Origin: Chitinophaga flava
GTDB taxonomy: Bacteria > Bacteroidota > Bacteroidia > Chitinophagales > Chitinophagaceae
Length of the DNA stretch: 64,000 bases
Direction of reading: 5' to 3'
NCBI RefSeq assembly: GCF_003308995.1
Contig: NZ_QFFJ01000001.1
Location: 1,302,001 to 1,366,000, forward strand
Notes under the pieces: model-generated
What the model was told of the DNA's origin: nothing
Seen by the model: the letters and a program-made list of their open reading frames with translations, nothing else
Database searches by the model: none
Position numbers and translations under genes: made by a program
Shown: piece after piece, positions 8,502-18,677 of the stretch
How positions within the stretch are numbered: the first letter of the stretch is position 1
How the letters are laid out: every line of letters begins with the position of its first letter

Positions 8502-11500
8502 TTAATGCTTTCCCATTATTTTATCGTGCGCCCAGTTAAAACCGCCAGCCTGGTCCACTACGAAGTAAACAGCTCCAATACCAATACCAACAGGCCCGCC
8601 CCAGATTGTTGCAGCACATACAGCAGCATCTAGTGCAGCCTTACTGATATGCCACGTCTTGTCTCCTGTCGTAGCATCAACATCAGTTCGTTTCAATTGC
8701 TGACGTATTTGCACTACACTGACCCCTAATTGAAGTACGAATGCTCCTCTTCCAACAAAACCAAGCCCCTTGTACATTGGGAAGCCTCTTTTTCCAAAGA
8801 ATTCGGCTTCTTCTAATCCGCTTGTCGTCGCAGCCAGTTTCATCATGGACTCCTGAATACCCAGCGCTGTAGCAGTAGATCCTGCTACTTTATTAGCTTT
8901 ATCCCCTCCTGAAGAACCGAGAAATGTCTCTGCCGTATACGCTCCATTTTGCCCCCAACCTCCTGCCGTATTCGCCCACCCTTGGACCATTAGCATTTGG
9001 TTTATGTTAATCATCGTCATCGCCTTTGACATTTCCCATCCTACCTGTATCCCTGCTACATAATAAGAAGCGTTATTGCCTAGCACGACCTTTATCCCTG
9101 CAAGGAAATACACACTTGTACTTACCCGCTCATTACTGCCTTTGTCAGCCTGTCCTTGGTTGAAGCCTATCGCAGCCTGTGTATAGTTGGAAGCAAATCC
9201 GTAACTGCCCCATAAGTTAAACTGCGAAATTAACATAGCGCCCTGGGTAAACTCGGTGGTTTCATTACCGAATGCTTCATAGCCACCGGTTGGCGTCCAG
9301 GACCCACCATGTGAAAATCCTGGATTATCAAGCATATTGTCAATGATCTGGCGTACAGTGACCTCATCTCCCAATGGATCATTCAGGAGAACCGGATTGT
9401 TCAATGCATAGTTATAAGGGGAAAAATCACTAACTGAACCAGCTAATATATCTACTCCCAGGAACCTGCCTATCTGCGGATCATATTTCCTATAGAAGGT
9501 GCTATACTGATTCACATCCAACTCGCTTTCCCATTCGGCGCCGCCGTCGTACCTGAAACTATTTTTCAGTGCAGGGGAGGACGCATCACTGGAAATACCC
9601 GCCATTTGCACACCAAATGGGTAATAATGCGTTTCCTCTATTACGGGGCCTAAAGATACACCAAGCATTAAATTATCAAAATAAACATCCTGCTGACTTT
9701 CGTTGCTGGTATATACGTACAGGAAACCACTCTTAGTAATCGGCATTTTATCAGTTCCCAGGGTTTGCAGCTGGTCTGCCTCTTCCTTTACCTGTTTAAC
9801 ACCGCTGTTCGCATCTACCATATTAAACTGGTCATCGAAAAGCACGTAATTCAAGTATGCCCGGGGTCTGTTTGCTGCATCAGGATCTTTGCCAGGGGCT
9901 TCGTTTACCAGCCGTTCATAATCTTTAGATGTGAATTTTGAACCGAATGGCGAGTTGCTGCTTTCCGTTCCGGTATGTATATCCGGCGTTCCGCCCGGTC
10001 CATTGAAGTTATTCACCAAAGCCGTTAACATTTCTTCCGGCATGGCACCGGCTTTCTGTTGCTGGGGCCCGCCTGACTTATAAAACGCCTTGGTCATAAT
10101 CTGGACAGTATCGCCGGCTGTTACCTTCAATACAAGCGACGGCCCTACCTTTTGCCCTCCGGAGCGGCCATTTAATCTTGCTACAAAAGCATTTTTGGCC
10201 GTTGTATTATCTTCCGGATAACCAGCGGGTTTTGCTACGCGGCTTGCGTCGATATTGCTGAACAGCGCATTTTCAACAGGTGCTGCAGAGGTTTCCATCG
10301 TAGCAGCATACAACTGAACATCGGTTTGTTCGGTCATGACAATCCGTACATTCCCCTGATGGTCCCGCTCAAAATAATCATAGACAAGGGAAACAGGAGT
10401 GCCTGATTTATAGATCGCTCTGATCCGGCCTTCTTCATTACCGATAAATTGCAAACTATCGTTCTTGTAAATGATCCCCCCGGCATAATCTGTTGTCGTA
10501 ATTACCGGTACTGATTTACTATTATCCGTTACCGTTTTCCTTACCTTCTGACCGGAAGCATCGTAAAAATACCGTACGGTACCTTTCCCTGCCACCGTAA
10601 TCAATTCGGGCCTGTTAAGAATATTATAGGTAATGCTGGTAATGTTCTTATTGAGGTCTTTCGTCATGTTACCGCTGGCGTCGTAATCGTAATCAATCGG
10701 GTTTGTGCCATTGGCATCTTTAAAATCCCCCAATGCTGAATTAACATCATTTGCAGCATCTATTACCCCCTGTAACTTATTGGACGTTGCCGTATAGGAA
10801 TAAGTCAGTTTATCTACAGGAGCAATCGTATTACCTTTTAAGCCCAGTTGGGACATCGCGGTAATATTACCATTGGGATCATATTCCAGGCCGCTCACCG
10901 TAAAATCCGCTTTATCTTTTGTCCAGGCAGCACCGGGGGTATTCTGTTGATTAAAATCAGCGTTTACCAGTTGATTAAGGTTGTCATAGGTATATCCATA
11001 TGCCCTCGCGACCTTATCATTCCATCCTTTCCACCGGATACCTGCAATGTTGCCACCGTATTGAGGAACATCGAACCCGATATCATAACTCAATATCTCC
11101 CCAAATTTGTTCATCCCGCTATTATCGGTATTCACGTAATTTTTGTTGATCCCTGTCAGCCAGCCACGGATATTATAGTCATACACCAGACTGTCCAATG
11201 TGCTGCCATCCGATTGAATCCCCAGTGTCTTCTTCCTCAGCATCCCCATACTGTTATATTCCTGCTGTACGATCACCCGTTCCATGGCGGCATTGTCGTT
11301 GGGTCTTTTTCTGATCTCCATTATCCTTCCTGCATGGTCATATTTAACAACAGACAACATGGAAGTAGTTGGAGTGAGCACACTGCGCGGATTACTGTGC
11401 GCCAGGTAATTGCTGAGCATTTTTCCATTGAAATCATACAGATTGGTGGAAATATCCTTACCGCCGGTCACGTTGTCAGCAATTGTTTGTATAGCCCTTC

Positions 11501-13094
11501 CTCTGGCATTATAATATACCGTAGTTGTCAGCCATTGGTCCGTACCCAACACCCGTGTTTTTGTTCCAGTCATTTTTCCGCGAACGGCAGCAGCATTAAA
11601 ATCCATATCTGCATTGGGATTTCCACCATCTGTCAGCCGGGATGTATAACTTCCCTGAAACGAGGAAGCGCCTGACCAGCTGTAATCATCATAAAAAGCA
11701 TAAGACAACCATTCCACATTATCTTCAGGAGGAGCAGGGTTTTTCACCACAATATCCGAGTAGGTCCCATTGGTACTTTCAGGATCAATAAATGCATCCA
11801 TATTATCACCTGGAGATGTCTCAAAACCATCTACAAAGGTAATTGACTTGCCCGCTTTATAGGTATTAATGCTGATGTCCCGACTGGACACCGTCATGTC
11901 ATCCGTCTGTGACAACACCTTATTTTCCTGCAATGCGGAGCCGCCCAGATCATCCATTGCCTGTTGCAGCTGGGCACGGGTTTTGGCCTGGTTATAAAAC
12001 CCGGTTTTTATTTGTCTGTCGAGTCCATCATAATAGTTTACCTGCCAACCCTTATCTTTTAAATTAGCTTTACGGCTATAAACAATACGGCCTCTGCTAT
12101 CATATACCATTTCTGTCAGCCCGGCACCAGGGGTGACCATCGCTACTATTCTCTTTTTATCGTCCAGCTGATACTGAAAACACAGCTCGTTGCGCAAGGT
12201 ATCACTATCCAGCAGCCAATTCCCCATGATCTGTACTACCGCTTTGGGACTGATGGTAAAGCGCAGGTTGTTCACTTCATCGTATATCATGTAAGTCGAC
12301 TGCCAGCCAATATGGCCCGGGCCTGCCGTAGCAGTTACTTTTCTGCGAAAAAGGATCACGCGGCCTTTCTGATCTATGTATTTGACGGTTACCTGATTCT
12401 GTTCGTTTGTTTCTGTTTGTACCAGCAACTGGTCGGCCCCATAAATTCCGGAAGATATGGGTATGGCGCTGATATCGGGCGAAGTAATGGCCCATCGGCG
12501 AACAGAGTCAGCTACCGTGTTGGTCCGTTGTGTGATGAAAGTACCGCGTTGACTACCTTCCCAGGAATTGCCAGGAGCAGTAGCTTTCATAACCATCTCC
12601 AGGGGAGACCGGTCGTAGTAACTTTTACCGTAGTGCACCTGTTCACCGGGGAACAACGTCTCATTGGCCTGTTTGGCTTCCTGGTAAACGTTTTGTTTAA
12701 ACAGCCCGTCATCACCGGAGGCGGCATACGGCAGAAATTTTTGTGATTCCCTTCCCATAGCGTCGTACGTATTCATATACACCAGATCTTTCTGACCCGG
12801 GGAGAGCTTATTTAATATTGTCTGCAGTGGCCGTCCCATACCGTCTGTATAGGTCGTTGCAATCCTCACATCATTGACACTGCTTTGCATCGTAATCGCC
12901 ACGGGGCTGGTAATGGGCTTTACAGGCGTATAGATACGTTCAAGGCTCACTGCAGTGGTGTTGTCAAAACTCCGCGGCAATGTATCAGGTGTCGCAGCAG
13001 CAGGTGTCGTTACACCATTTGGTTTATTCTGCCCACGAACGAATGTGGTTGTTGACAAAAGGGTAATCGCAACAGGAATAAATATTGATTTCAT
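8502..13094 (-). CDS. Giant YD-repeat/RHS-type secreted protein with variable C-terminal tip
   Basis: I choose the Met at 13094 (1530 aa) because it starts a signal peptide (MKSIFIPVAITLLSTTTFVRG) and lies 31 bases after the upstream stop; the frame opens further to 13235 inside that gene. Order: a DUF6443-like domain (GMGRPLQTILNKLSPGQKDLV), many YD repeats (YDSRGRIVYS, YDYNIRGWLTGINKN, YDASGNMTKDLNKNITSITYN), then the RHS core near YRKYDPQIGRFLGVD and NNPVLLNDPLGD. The ~270 residues after the core are the variable tip: Gly/Ala-rich hydrophobic stretches, ending GGPVGIGIGAVYFVVD. By analogy with RHS toxins the shell would enclose the tip. A pore-like or membrane-active tip is a guess from hydrophobicity and the membrane partner. 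Confidence 0.85.
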   Translation of the reverse strand: MKSIFIPVAITLLSTTTFVRGQNKPNGVTTPAAATPDTLPRSFDNTTAVSLERIYTPVKPITSPVAITMQSSVNDVRIATTYTDGMGRPLQTILNKLSPGQKDLVYMNTYDAMGRESQKFLPYAASGDDGLFKQNVYQEAKQANETLFPGEQVHYGKSYYDRSPLEMVMKATAPGNSWEGSQRGTFITQRTNTVADSVRRWAITSPDISAIPISSGIYGADQLLVQTETNEQNQVTVKYIDQKGRVILFRRKVTATAGPGHIGWQSTYMIYDEVNNLRFTISPKAVVQIMGNWLLDSDTLRNELCFQYQLDDKKRIVAMVTPGAGLTEMVYDSRGRIVYSRKANLKDKGWQVNYYDGLDRQIKTGFYNQAKTRAQLQQAMDDLGGSALQENKVLSQTDDMTVSSRDISINTYKAGKSITFVDGFETSPGDNMDAFIDPESTNGTYSDIVVKNPAPPEDNVEWLSYAFYDDYSWSGASSFQGSYTSRLTDGGNPNADMDFNAAAVRGKMTGTKTRVLGTDQWLTTTVYYNARGRAIQTIADNVTGGKDISTNLYDFNGKMLSNYLAHSNPRSVLTPTTSMLSVVKYDHAGRIMEIRKRPNDNAAMERVIVQQEYNSMGMLRKKTLGIQSDGSTLDSLVYDYNIRGWLTGINKNYVNTDNSGMNKFGEILSYDIGFDVPQYGGNIAGIRWKGWNDKVARAYGYTYDNLNQLVNADFNQQNTPGAAWTKDKADFTVSGLEYDPNGNITAMSQLGLKGNTIAPVDKLTYSYTATSNKLQGVIDAANDVNSALGDFKDANGTNPIDYDYDASGNMTKDLNKNITSITYNILNRPELITVAGKGTVRYFYDASGQKVRKTVTDNSKSVPVITTTDYAGGIIYKNDSLQFIGNEEGRIRAIYKSGTPVSLVYDYFERDHQGNVRIVMTEQTDVQLYAATMETSAAPVENALFSNIDASRVAKPAGYPEDNTTAKNAFVARLNGRSGGQKVGPSLVLKVTAGDTVQIMTKAFYKSGGPQQQKAGAMPEEMLTALVNNFNGPGGTPDIHTGTESSNSPFGSKFTSKDYERLVNEAPGKDPDAANRPRAYLNYVLFDDQFNMVDANSGVKQVKEEADQLQTLGTDKMPITKSGFLYVYTSNESQQDVYFDNLMLGVSLGPVIEETHYYPFGVQMAGISSDASSPALKNSFRYDGGAEWESELDVNQYSTFYRKYDPQIGRFLGVDILAGSVSDFSPYNYALNNPVLLNDPLGDEVTVRQIIDNMLDNPGFSHGGSWTPTGGYEAFGNETTEFTQGAMLISQFNLWGSYGFASNYTQAAIGFNQGQADKGSNERVSTSVYFLAGIKVVLGNNASYYVAGIQVGWEMSKAMTMININQMLMVQGWANTAGGWGQNGAYTAETFLGSSGGDKANKVAGSTATALGIQESMMKLAATTSGLEEAEFFGKRGFPMYKGLGFVGRGAFVLQLGVSVVQIRQQLKRTDVDATTGDKTWHISKAALDAAVCAATIWGGPVGIGIGAVYFVVDQAGGFNWAHDKIMGKH

Positions 13095-13125
13095 AGAAGA
13101 AGATCCGCTTAATGAACGTACAGGT

Positions 13126-16100
13126 TTACATACAGGGTGATGGAGAATACATATCATATAAATCTGAAACGCTGCCATCCGAAAACTCATATCGATAAAC
13201 GCAGCGCCAGCCGGTCTTTTCGGGTTCTGATTCAATGATTACCCTCCTTCCGGTTTCACATTTCCCGTTAATCATTTTCTTACCTTCTCCCTCACAAACC
13301 ACAGGAACAGGACATAAGGTTTCATCGGCGCCTCCGTATTCCCAGCTGTACATGCCATAAGTAGCGGAATGGGGGTTAACATCCTTTCTCTCCTTTTCAA
13401 AAGTGCCTATATTAACACCAAAACTGGTGACACAGCGTTTGCGGCCGGTGTACTCATATCTGGGCTGTGGCGTACAGCCTATTTTTCCCGTTACCACCCA
13501 TTTAAGGGCGCCCCAGGAGGCACTGTTTGTATTGATATCCGTGAGCTGTACTTCCTGATATCCGGTGATACCATCAGCATCGGTCTGACAACGGAATTCC
13601 CCTGTAGTATCCCAAACAGGATTCGTATTAAGCAGCCCGTTCATGGTATACTCTTTTTTCTGAATAATTTCACGGTTCTCATTCCTCACCAGGATGAGCC
13701 TCTTCAGGGAATCATAAGTATAATATCTCACTTTGTTGTCCGGGGCGCATTCAGATGTAATCCCAACCAGCGGGTCATAAGTTCTTGTTTCCATGCTGGC
13801 ATTTGCAGGTAACAATCTTACTTCGTCCAGTTTTGCAACACCTGAAATATTGATGGCTGACTGTGTGATTTTATATTCATTAAAAACCCATCCTGTCTGA
13901 CTATTTGCTGAGGAAACGGTTTTAGTGGCGCCAGACACAACTGGTTCAGGTCCTTTATACCAGAAACTCATGATGTAGGGCACAGCCTGAGAAATATTGC
14001 TCCTGGTAATGGCACCAGTGGCCAGATTGTATATGTAATCTCCGGTTACAGCGGTAATATCCTTCTCCGGAACGCCGGCATAAGAGAAACTTCCTTTCTC
14101 CGCACTTTCGAAACCAGTATAGGCAATACCGTTATAAGCGGCATTCTCCGCTTTCACTACCGGCATTTGTTTATCCGTGCTTAACATCATTGAGGTGACC
14201 ACACCATCCTTTTGCATGGTCTGTAAAAAGCCTTTTTCATCGTATTGAGATAATATGCTGTTTAGGCTATAGAGATTGGTACCTCTTACCAGCGTAGCAG
14301 GATCAAAGACTCCAGCTACGGATAATGGCACAGGGGCATTGGCGGCAAACTCGTAGTTCCGGTAAGGGCGCAGAATATTATGGAAAGACTGGAATTCCGT
14401 GATATTGCCACCCGTCATACGCGGATTATTGTCACCAACGATCCATTCTTCCGTGGATATCAGTTGAGTAATCCCTTTTGTTTTGAAGACAGGGAACGTA
14501 CCTGTTGAAATCGTGTAATCTGTATTATAATATAGTCTTTTTTCGATACTCAGACCTTTTTCATTATCCAGGTCCTGTACCATTTTGGTGATACCAAAAT
14601 GCACGGGGCTATAGGTATAGGAAATGCTGTTCGTCACCCCCTTAACCGTATATCCCGTAGGATAACTGGTTTCGGTTGTTTTAGTCAGTTCTGTTCTGCC
14701 AGTAACCGGGTAATAAAGGCCCGTCTGGAGATTTTTGGTTTCATAGGTAATATACCCGCTGCTTGTATGAGAAATCAGCGCAGATGTAGTATTAGCCTCT
14801 TTAAGCTGGCTTTGAATAATATTAAAAGTATTAACCGTCTCTTTCTTTAAGGAACCCATGTAATCGTAAACACTTACTTTTTTCAGCAATCCTAATCCCC
14901 AATCTGCCTTATCTATCGGCAGATAAGGGTAAGAATTCTTTACCGGGTTAAAGTTGATGTCACGAAAATCACTGAATTCGTACACGGTTTTTCCGTTGTC
15001 GGATGGTGATTTTCCCTGAAAGACCTCCACCCTGTTATATCCGATAGGATTACCGGAGGCATAACTGAGATTGTTCACCGGATCTGATGAAACGATCCTT
15101 ACGTCACGCATCTTCCCATCAGAGTAAACGATCGGGCGATGGTATTCATAGTTGGGATATTCCGCCATATATCCGGACGAAGTAACGCCATCTGCGGCAA
15201 CATATCTGTAATTCGTCACTACAGGAGGCGCGCTGCTATTGGCAGGAAAATCTGTTACCTTTTTTATTCTAATGCCTCCGCCTATTAGCTTCTGGCCGTT
15301 TGTCACGTTGTTATTCCAGCTTACCACCACTGATGACTCCATCGGCAAAGTGCATGCGCCGGATTTCTGCACCGTCAGCCTATAATCACCAGACGGAACA
15401 TTCAATTCCCATACCGCGCTCCCTCCATTATACAACGCTTGATAGCTATAAGTCCTGCTTTCTATCAGCTGACCACTACTGTTCTTCAATGCAAATGACC
15501 AGCTACAGTTTAGCGGGGGAGCTTCAGACAAGTCGGCGCCGGGGTCGAAACGAATATTTAAGCTGTGTTTACTAGTATAATATTGGTTCAGACCAAGGGT
15601 ATAAGTTCCGGGCGCATTTGCACTAACATATACCGCTTCTGCTGACGGAATTACGCTGGCTCTGTCATGTGATTCAAAATCAAACTCACGGACCATTCCA
15701 CTGGGATAAATCATCTTTTTCAAACTCCCGGCCAGTACATAAGTGGCAGAGGGTTCTCTGTCTCCCCCATCGACTCCTGTTAGCGCCGGAATAGCCGTTC
15801 TGTTGGCCTTTCCATTATAAAACCCCCAATGGTCCCTTGAATTTCTACCTATCTCAGGTGTCAACAGATAAAAATTATTGAAAAGCATCCCTACGTTGCC
15901 AGGTAGAAGATAGTCGGTGTTATAAGAGAATGTGTACTGTGGTAACTGGCCCAGGGGTGACAATTTTACAATACGCCTTAAAAAGGAAATATAGGTACCG
16001 GAACTTGGATCAAAGTTATAGAAATTGATCCAGGTCTTCTGCCGGACGTCATAAGTGACATAATCAAACCGGTAACTGTCGGCAAGGCGTCCATTGTTAT

Positions 16101-17064
16101 AAACCTTAATAAATTTCAGTGCTTCTTCCCCATCATCCGGCCGCTGGCCACGTTCTATAGAAAGCACCTGACCATCCGGCATAGCGATTTCCTGCAATTT
16201 TGCATAATGACGTGTATAACTCTGGTTTCTACCGCCAGAATGTGTATAAGTAAGCAACGTAGGCTCCAGCGTCAGGGTTTCTGAGTAGGCATCATTCTTA
16301 TCGGAATCATACCATTTATATTTAAAAGTAACCGTATCTTCATTAAACGGTGTTATTATTCTTGTAAGATTCCAGGCAGTCGGATAATACTGGTTATTAA
16401 ATACCTCCGTTCCGTGGACTACAAGTATTTTATCCATACTCATATCCCTGAATTCGTAAGAGGTCCCGTCTGCAGTGATAATGGTAAATCCAGTCAATGT
16501 GTATGCAGGATTACCTTGTGTAAATTCAGGAATAATCTGTATGTTCTTCTGCTCCGCCATCCTAACCTTCCGGTCCTTTCCTATCATGAATTTTCCGGCA
16601 ATACCATTACAGCTATAAGTATATGCGTCTGCCTGGCCATCCTGCTCCCGGTTAAAATACTTTAGCCGGATACTATCTGCCATGGTAGCCGGGATAGCTG
16701 GCATATCTATATAACCAAATTGCGGATAATCATCCGGCACACCTCTTACAGATCTCGTAACAGCGCCACCTGCCACCAGGTTCCAGCTTAAGCCAGCCTC
16801 ATTGGCGCTTTCCTGTACCTGGACGCCTCCAGAAAAATAATTCAGACCGACATCCACATTCAGGGAGCCTTTTTTATACGTAAAAATCGGCACACTGATT
16901 TTTGGTATCCCTGTAAAAAGATCAACGGGAATACTAACTCCCCTTTTCTGCGCCAGGGTTCCCCCTCCGTCCGCCGTCCCAGACGGCGTGGCATCCTGGG
17001 CGGTAGCTATAAGTGGCACATAGAAAATAAGACAGGCAAGAAACAGCCTTGTAAATGCTCTCAT
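13126..17064 (-). CDS. Giant secreted YD-repeat-associated shell protein, partner of the downstream RHS-type protein
   Basis: A 1312-aa protein with a signal peptide ending ATAQD. Its N terminus (VSIPVDLFTGIPKISVPIFTYK, then SGGVQVQESANEAGLSWNL) is typical of large Bacteroidota proteins encoded just before RHS-core proteins and recalls SpvB-like shell proteins. A YD-type motif (YDPLVGITSECAPDNKVRYYTYDSLKRL) lies near residue 1110. The C terminus has two Cys-containing repeats of about 45 residues built on DxNxxSAxxGxxxW. It lacks its own RHS core, so the two giants may be halves of one shell. It is first in a three-gene minus-strand operon. Confidence 0.78.
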   Translation of the reverse strand: MRAFTRLFLACLIFYVPLIATAQDATPSGTADGGGTLAQKRGVSIPVDLFTGIPKISVPIFTYKKGSLNVDVGLNYFSGGVQVQESANEAGLSWNLVAGGAVTRSVRGVPDDYPQFGYIDMPAIPATMADSIRLKYFNREQDGQADAYTYSCNGIAGKFMIGKDRKVRMAEQKNIQIIPEFTQGNPAYTLTGFTIITADGTSYEFRDMSMDKILVVHGTEVFNNQYYPTAWNLTRIITPFNEDTVTFKYKWYDSDKNDAYSETLTLEPTLLTYTHSGGRNQSYTRHYAKLQEIAMPDGQVLSIERGQRPDDGEEALKFIKVYNNGRLADSYRFDYVTYDVRQKTWINFYNFDPSSGTYISFLRRIVKLSPLGQLPQYTFSYNTDYLLPGNVGMLFNNFYLLTPEIGRNSRDHWGFYNGKANRTAIPALTGVDGGDREPSATYVLAGSLKKMIYPSGMVREFDFESHDRASVIPSAEAVYVSANAPGTYTLGLNQYYTSKHSLNIRFDPGADLSEAPPLNCSWSFALKNSSGQLIESRTYSYQALYNGGSAVWELNVPSGDYRLTVQKSGACTLPMESSVVVSWNNNVTNGQKLIGGGIRIKKVTDFPANSSAPPVVTNYRYVAADGVTSSGYMAEYPNYEYHRPIVYSDGKMRDVRIVSSDPVNNLSYASGNPIGYNRVEVFQGKSPSDNGKTVYEFSDFRDINFNPVKNSYPYLPIDKADWGLGLLKKVSVYDYMGSLKKETVNTFNIIQSQLKEANTTSALISHTSSGYITYETKNLQTGLYYPVTGRTELTKTTETSYPTGYTVKGVTNSISYTYSPVHFGITKMVQDLDNEKGLSIEKRLYYNTDYTISTGTFPVFKTKGITQLISTEEWIVGDNNPRMTGGNITEFQSFHNILRPYRNYEFAANAPVPLSVAGVFDPATLVRGTNLYSLNSILSQYDEKGFLQTMQKDGVVTSMMLSTDKQMPVVKAENAAYNGIAYTGFESAEKGSFSYAGVPEKDITAVTGDYIYNLATGAITRSNISQAVPYIMSFWYKGPEPVVSGATKTVSSANSQTGWVFNEYKITQSAINISGVAKLDEVRLLPANASMETRTYDPLVGITSECAPDNKVRYYTYDSLKRLILVRNENREIIQKKEYTMNGLLNTNPVWDTTGEFRCQTDADGITGYQEVQLTDINTNSASWGALKWVVTGKIGCTPQPRYEYTGRKRCVTSFGVNIGTFEKERKDVNPHSATYGMYSWEYGGADETLCPVPVVCEGEGKKMINGKCETGRRVIIESEPEKTGWRCVYRYEFSDGSVSDLYDMYSPSPCM

Positions 17065-17084
17065 AAGTTACGGTTGTAATTCGG

Positions 17085-17779
17085 GACAAAATTCTTATCA
17101 ACACTATCCTCTTTCCCGTAAAAGAAGATAGTGCATGTTCTTTTGTTCTACCGCTAAAACAGTCTCTTTACCTGTATTCATTAACCAGGTAAAAAATTCT
17201 GCGACTAAACTCCTTAGTCCGGAATCTATTCAGAAAAGGAAATGATGCCCTGTAAATAACTAAAAGAAACATAACCATGTGGCCATAGTAAAAGGGTCTT
17301 CAATATGCTGGGCACATTAAACAGGCTAACTATTGTTTGTTTGTTCAATAGGTATCGAAGTACTGTTCTTTTCACTTCTGCTATGGGTAATTTGCTGCCT
17401 TTGGCTGAGGCAAGGGTATTTCCGTTCAAATAATTCAGACGCATGGCTAGTTGTATAGGGTGGGTTCAACATCCACTATTCCATGCGAAGAAATAAAAAA
17501 AAACTGGCGAGACAAAATGAAAAATAATGCTTGATCTGTTGATATCTGCTTTTTCACTCAGCTATTTGGTTGGCAAACCGAAACTGGTGGGCAACTTTCA
17601 GGAACAGGCCCAGTATGATACCAGGTCTGTTATATATACTACATATCAATCCGGCTTTGGGCAAATTCCTCCCGGATGATGACGTTTAAAATGGTTTCTT
17701 CATTTGAGGCTATGGATTTATCAGGGTCACAGTGCAAATCCCAGAATAGTCCATTTCCTGAGCCGGGAGCATTTGTTGT
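17085..17779. other. Intergenic stretch without a supported gene
   Basis: About 700 bases upstream of the giant operon. A 72-codon minus frame (17226-17444) and a 46-codon open stretch (minus, about 17644-17760) exist, but neither has a start, composition or motif I trust. The operon promoter should lie near 17065-17160; I could not define it. Confidence 0.4.
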
Positions 17780-18168
17780 CTATTTTATATTGTGTGGGTT
17801 GTCAATCATACAACACCATATTCCATCTGCACCTTTACGAACCACATCTGTTGATGTTCCGGAATATTTCGCAGGATTTCCCTTCTCATCTGTATAGTCA
17901 ACTGCCCAGTCAAGAATAAACAATGCTATATCTTCATTTATCAATGTGTGCCTTGTTGCTCCTGATATTTTTCCATTCAAAGCAAAATACGGTTCCAACG
18001 CACTCTTTAATGTTGCTCCCTGAGCAGTCTTACCCGGACTCTCAGCAATAACAGCATTTTTCTCATAATATGCATCTATCAAGTTGTCAAATTACCCTGG
18101 TTGAAGTAATAGATGAATACCTCCGTTGTTTTATGCGAAGTTGTTACTTTTGGCGCTTCCTCTGTCAT
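17780..18168 (-). pseudogene. SnoaL/YybH-like (NTF2-fold) protein, frameshifted
   Basis: From the ATG at 18168 the frame encodes MTEEAPKVTTSHKTTEVF and a helix ending FNQGN, then breaks at about 18089-18091. One base later the other frame continues DNLIDAYYEKNAVIAE and runs to the stop at 17780. Together they give a complete ~128-aa SnoaL-like protein: an N-terminal helix, the LYEPDAV-like segment, then sheets with TDVVRKGADGIWCCMIDNP. A missing T in a short T run explains the break. The divergent neighbour at 18315 is an HxlR regulator that is also broken. A sequencing error is possible, though two neighbours failing argues for decay. Confidence 0.72.
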
Positions 18169-18314
18169 TTTTATTTTTGCTATTTGTGAATAGATTTGTG
18201 TTCTTGTTGAAAATAAATCTCTGATTCATCAACACTTCAAAACTATCTACACTTACTTTACAAAAGATAGTAGTCCCCAAAGTATAGTGACTTTTACAAC
18301 TAAAGCTTAAATAA

Positions 18315-18660
18315 ATGAAGAAGGTGTCAATAGAAGAATGTGCCCTTTCAATCCTTCCTATCAGGGATGTGCTGGATATTTTAAGTGGCAAATTGAAGCT
18401 GCAAATTATCATGCTACTGATGTTTGAAAAAAGAAGATTTAAAGATTTACAAAATCATATCCACAGGGTTACTCCTAAAATGCTTACCAAGGAACTACGC
18501 CGGCTTGAAATGAACCAACTGGTAAACCGTACAGTGTATGATGGGACACCTGTTATATTGAATATTTCATAAGGCCTTACGGAAGGACGCTTAAAAAATA
18601 ATCCTTGAAATGGAAGATTGGGACAAGAAGCATAATGGTGAATCCTATATAAACTTTTAA
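18315..18660 (+). pseudogene. HxlR-family regulator, frameshifted
   Basis: The intact start encodes 85 residues of a winged helix (CALSILPIRDVLDILSGKLKLQIIMLL, then LTKELRRLEMNQLVNRTVYDGTPV). The frame then ends early, but DNA downstream continues the family pattern in a second frame (EYFIRPYGRTLKK) and a third (ILEMEDWDKKHNGES) up to the stop at 18658-18660. Two single-base losses, near 18560 and 18597, are needed to explain this. HxlR proteins are thiol- or metabolite-sensing repressors that usually control a divergent gene, here the equally broken SnoaL-like gene. The truncated protein keeps much of the DNA-binding part but not the dimer helix. Confidence 0.75.
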
Positions 18661-18677
18661 AACTTAATACCTATAAT

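Noticed and set aside
10848..11675. 275-codon open frame on the plus strand inside the YD-repeat gene
   Set aside because: It is antisense to a clear YD-repeat coding region; the repetitive codon pattern of that gene leaves the opposite frame open. No domain or start signal.
13095..13235. Extended N terminus of the RHS-type protein overlapping the upstream gene
   Set aside because: A good signal peptide begins at 13094 and lies just after the upstream stop.
17640..17760. 46-codon open stretch on the minus strand
   Set aside because: Protein-like composition but bounded by stops, no start codon, and no family recognised; short enough to occur by chance.
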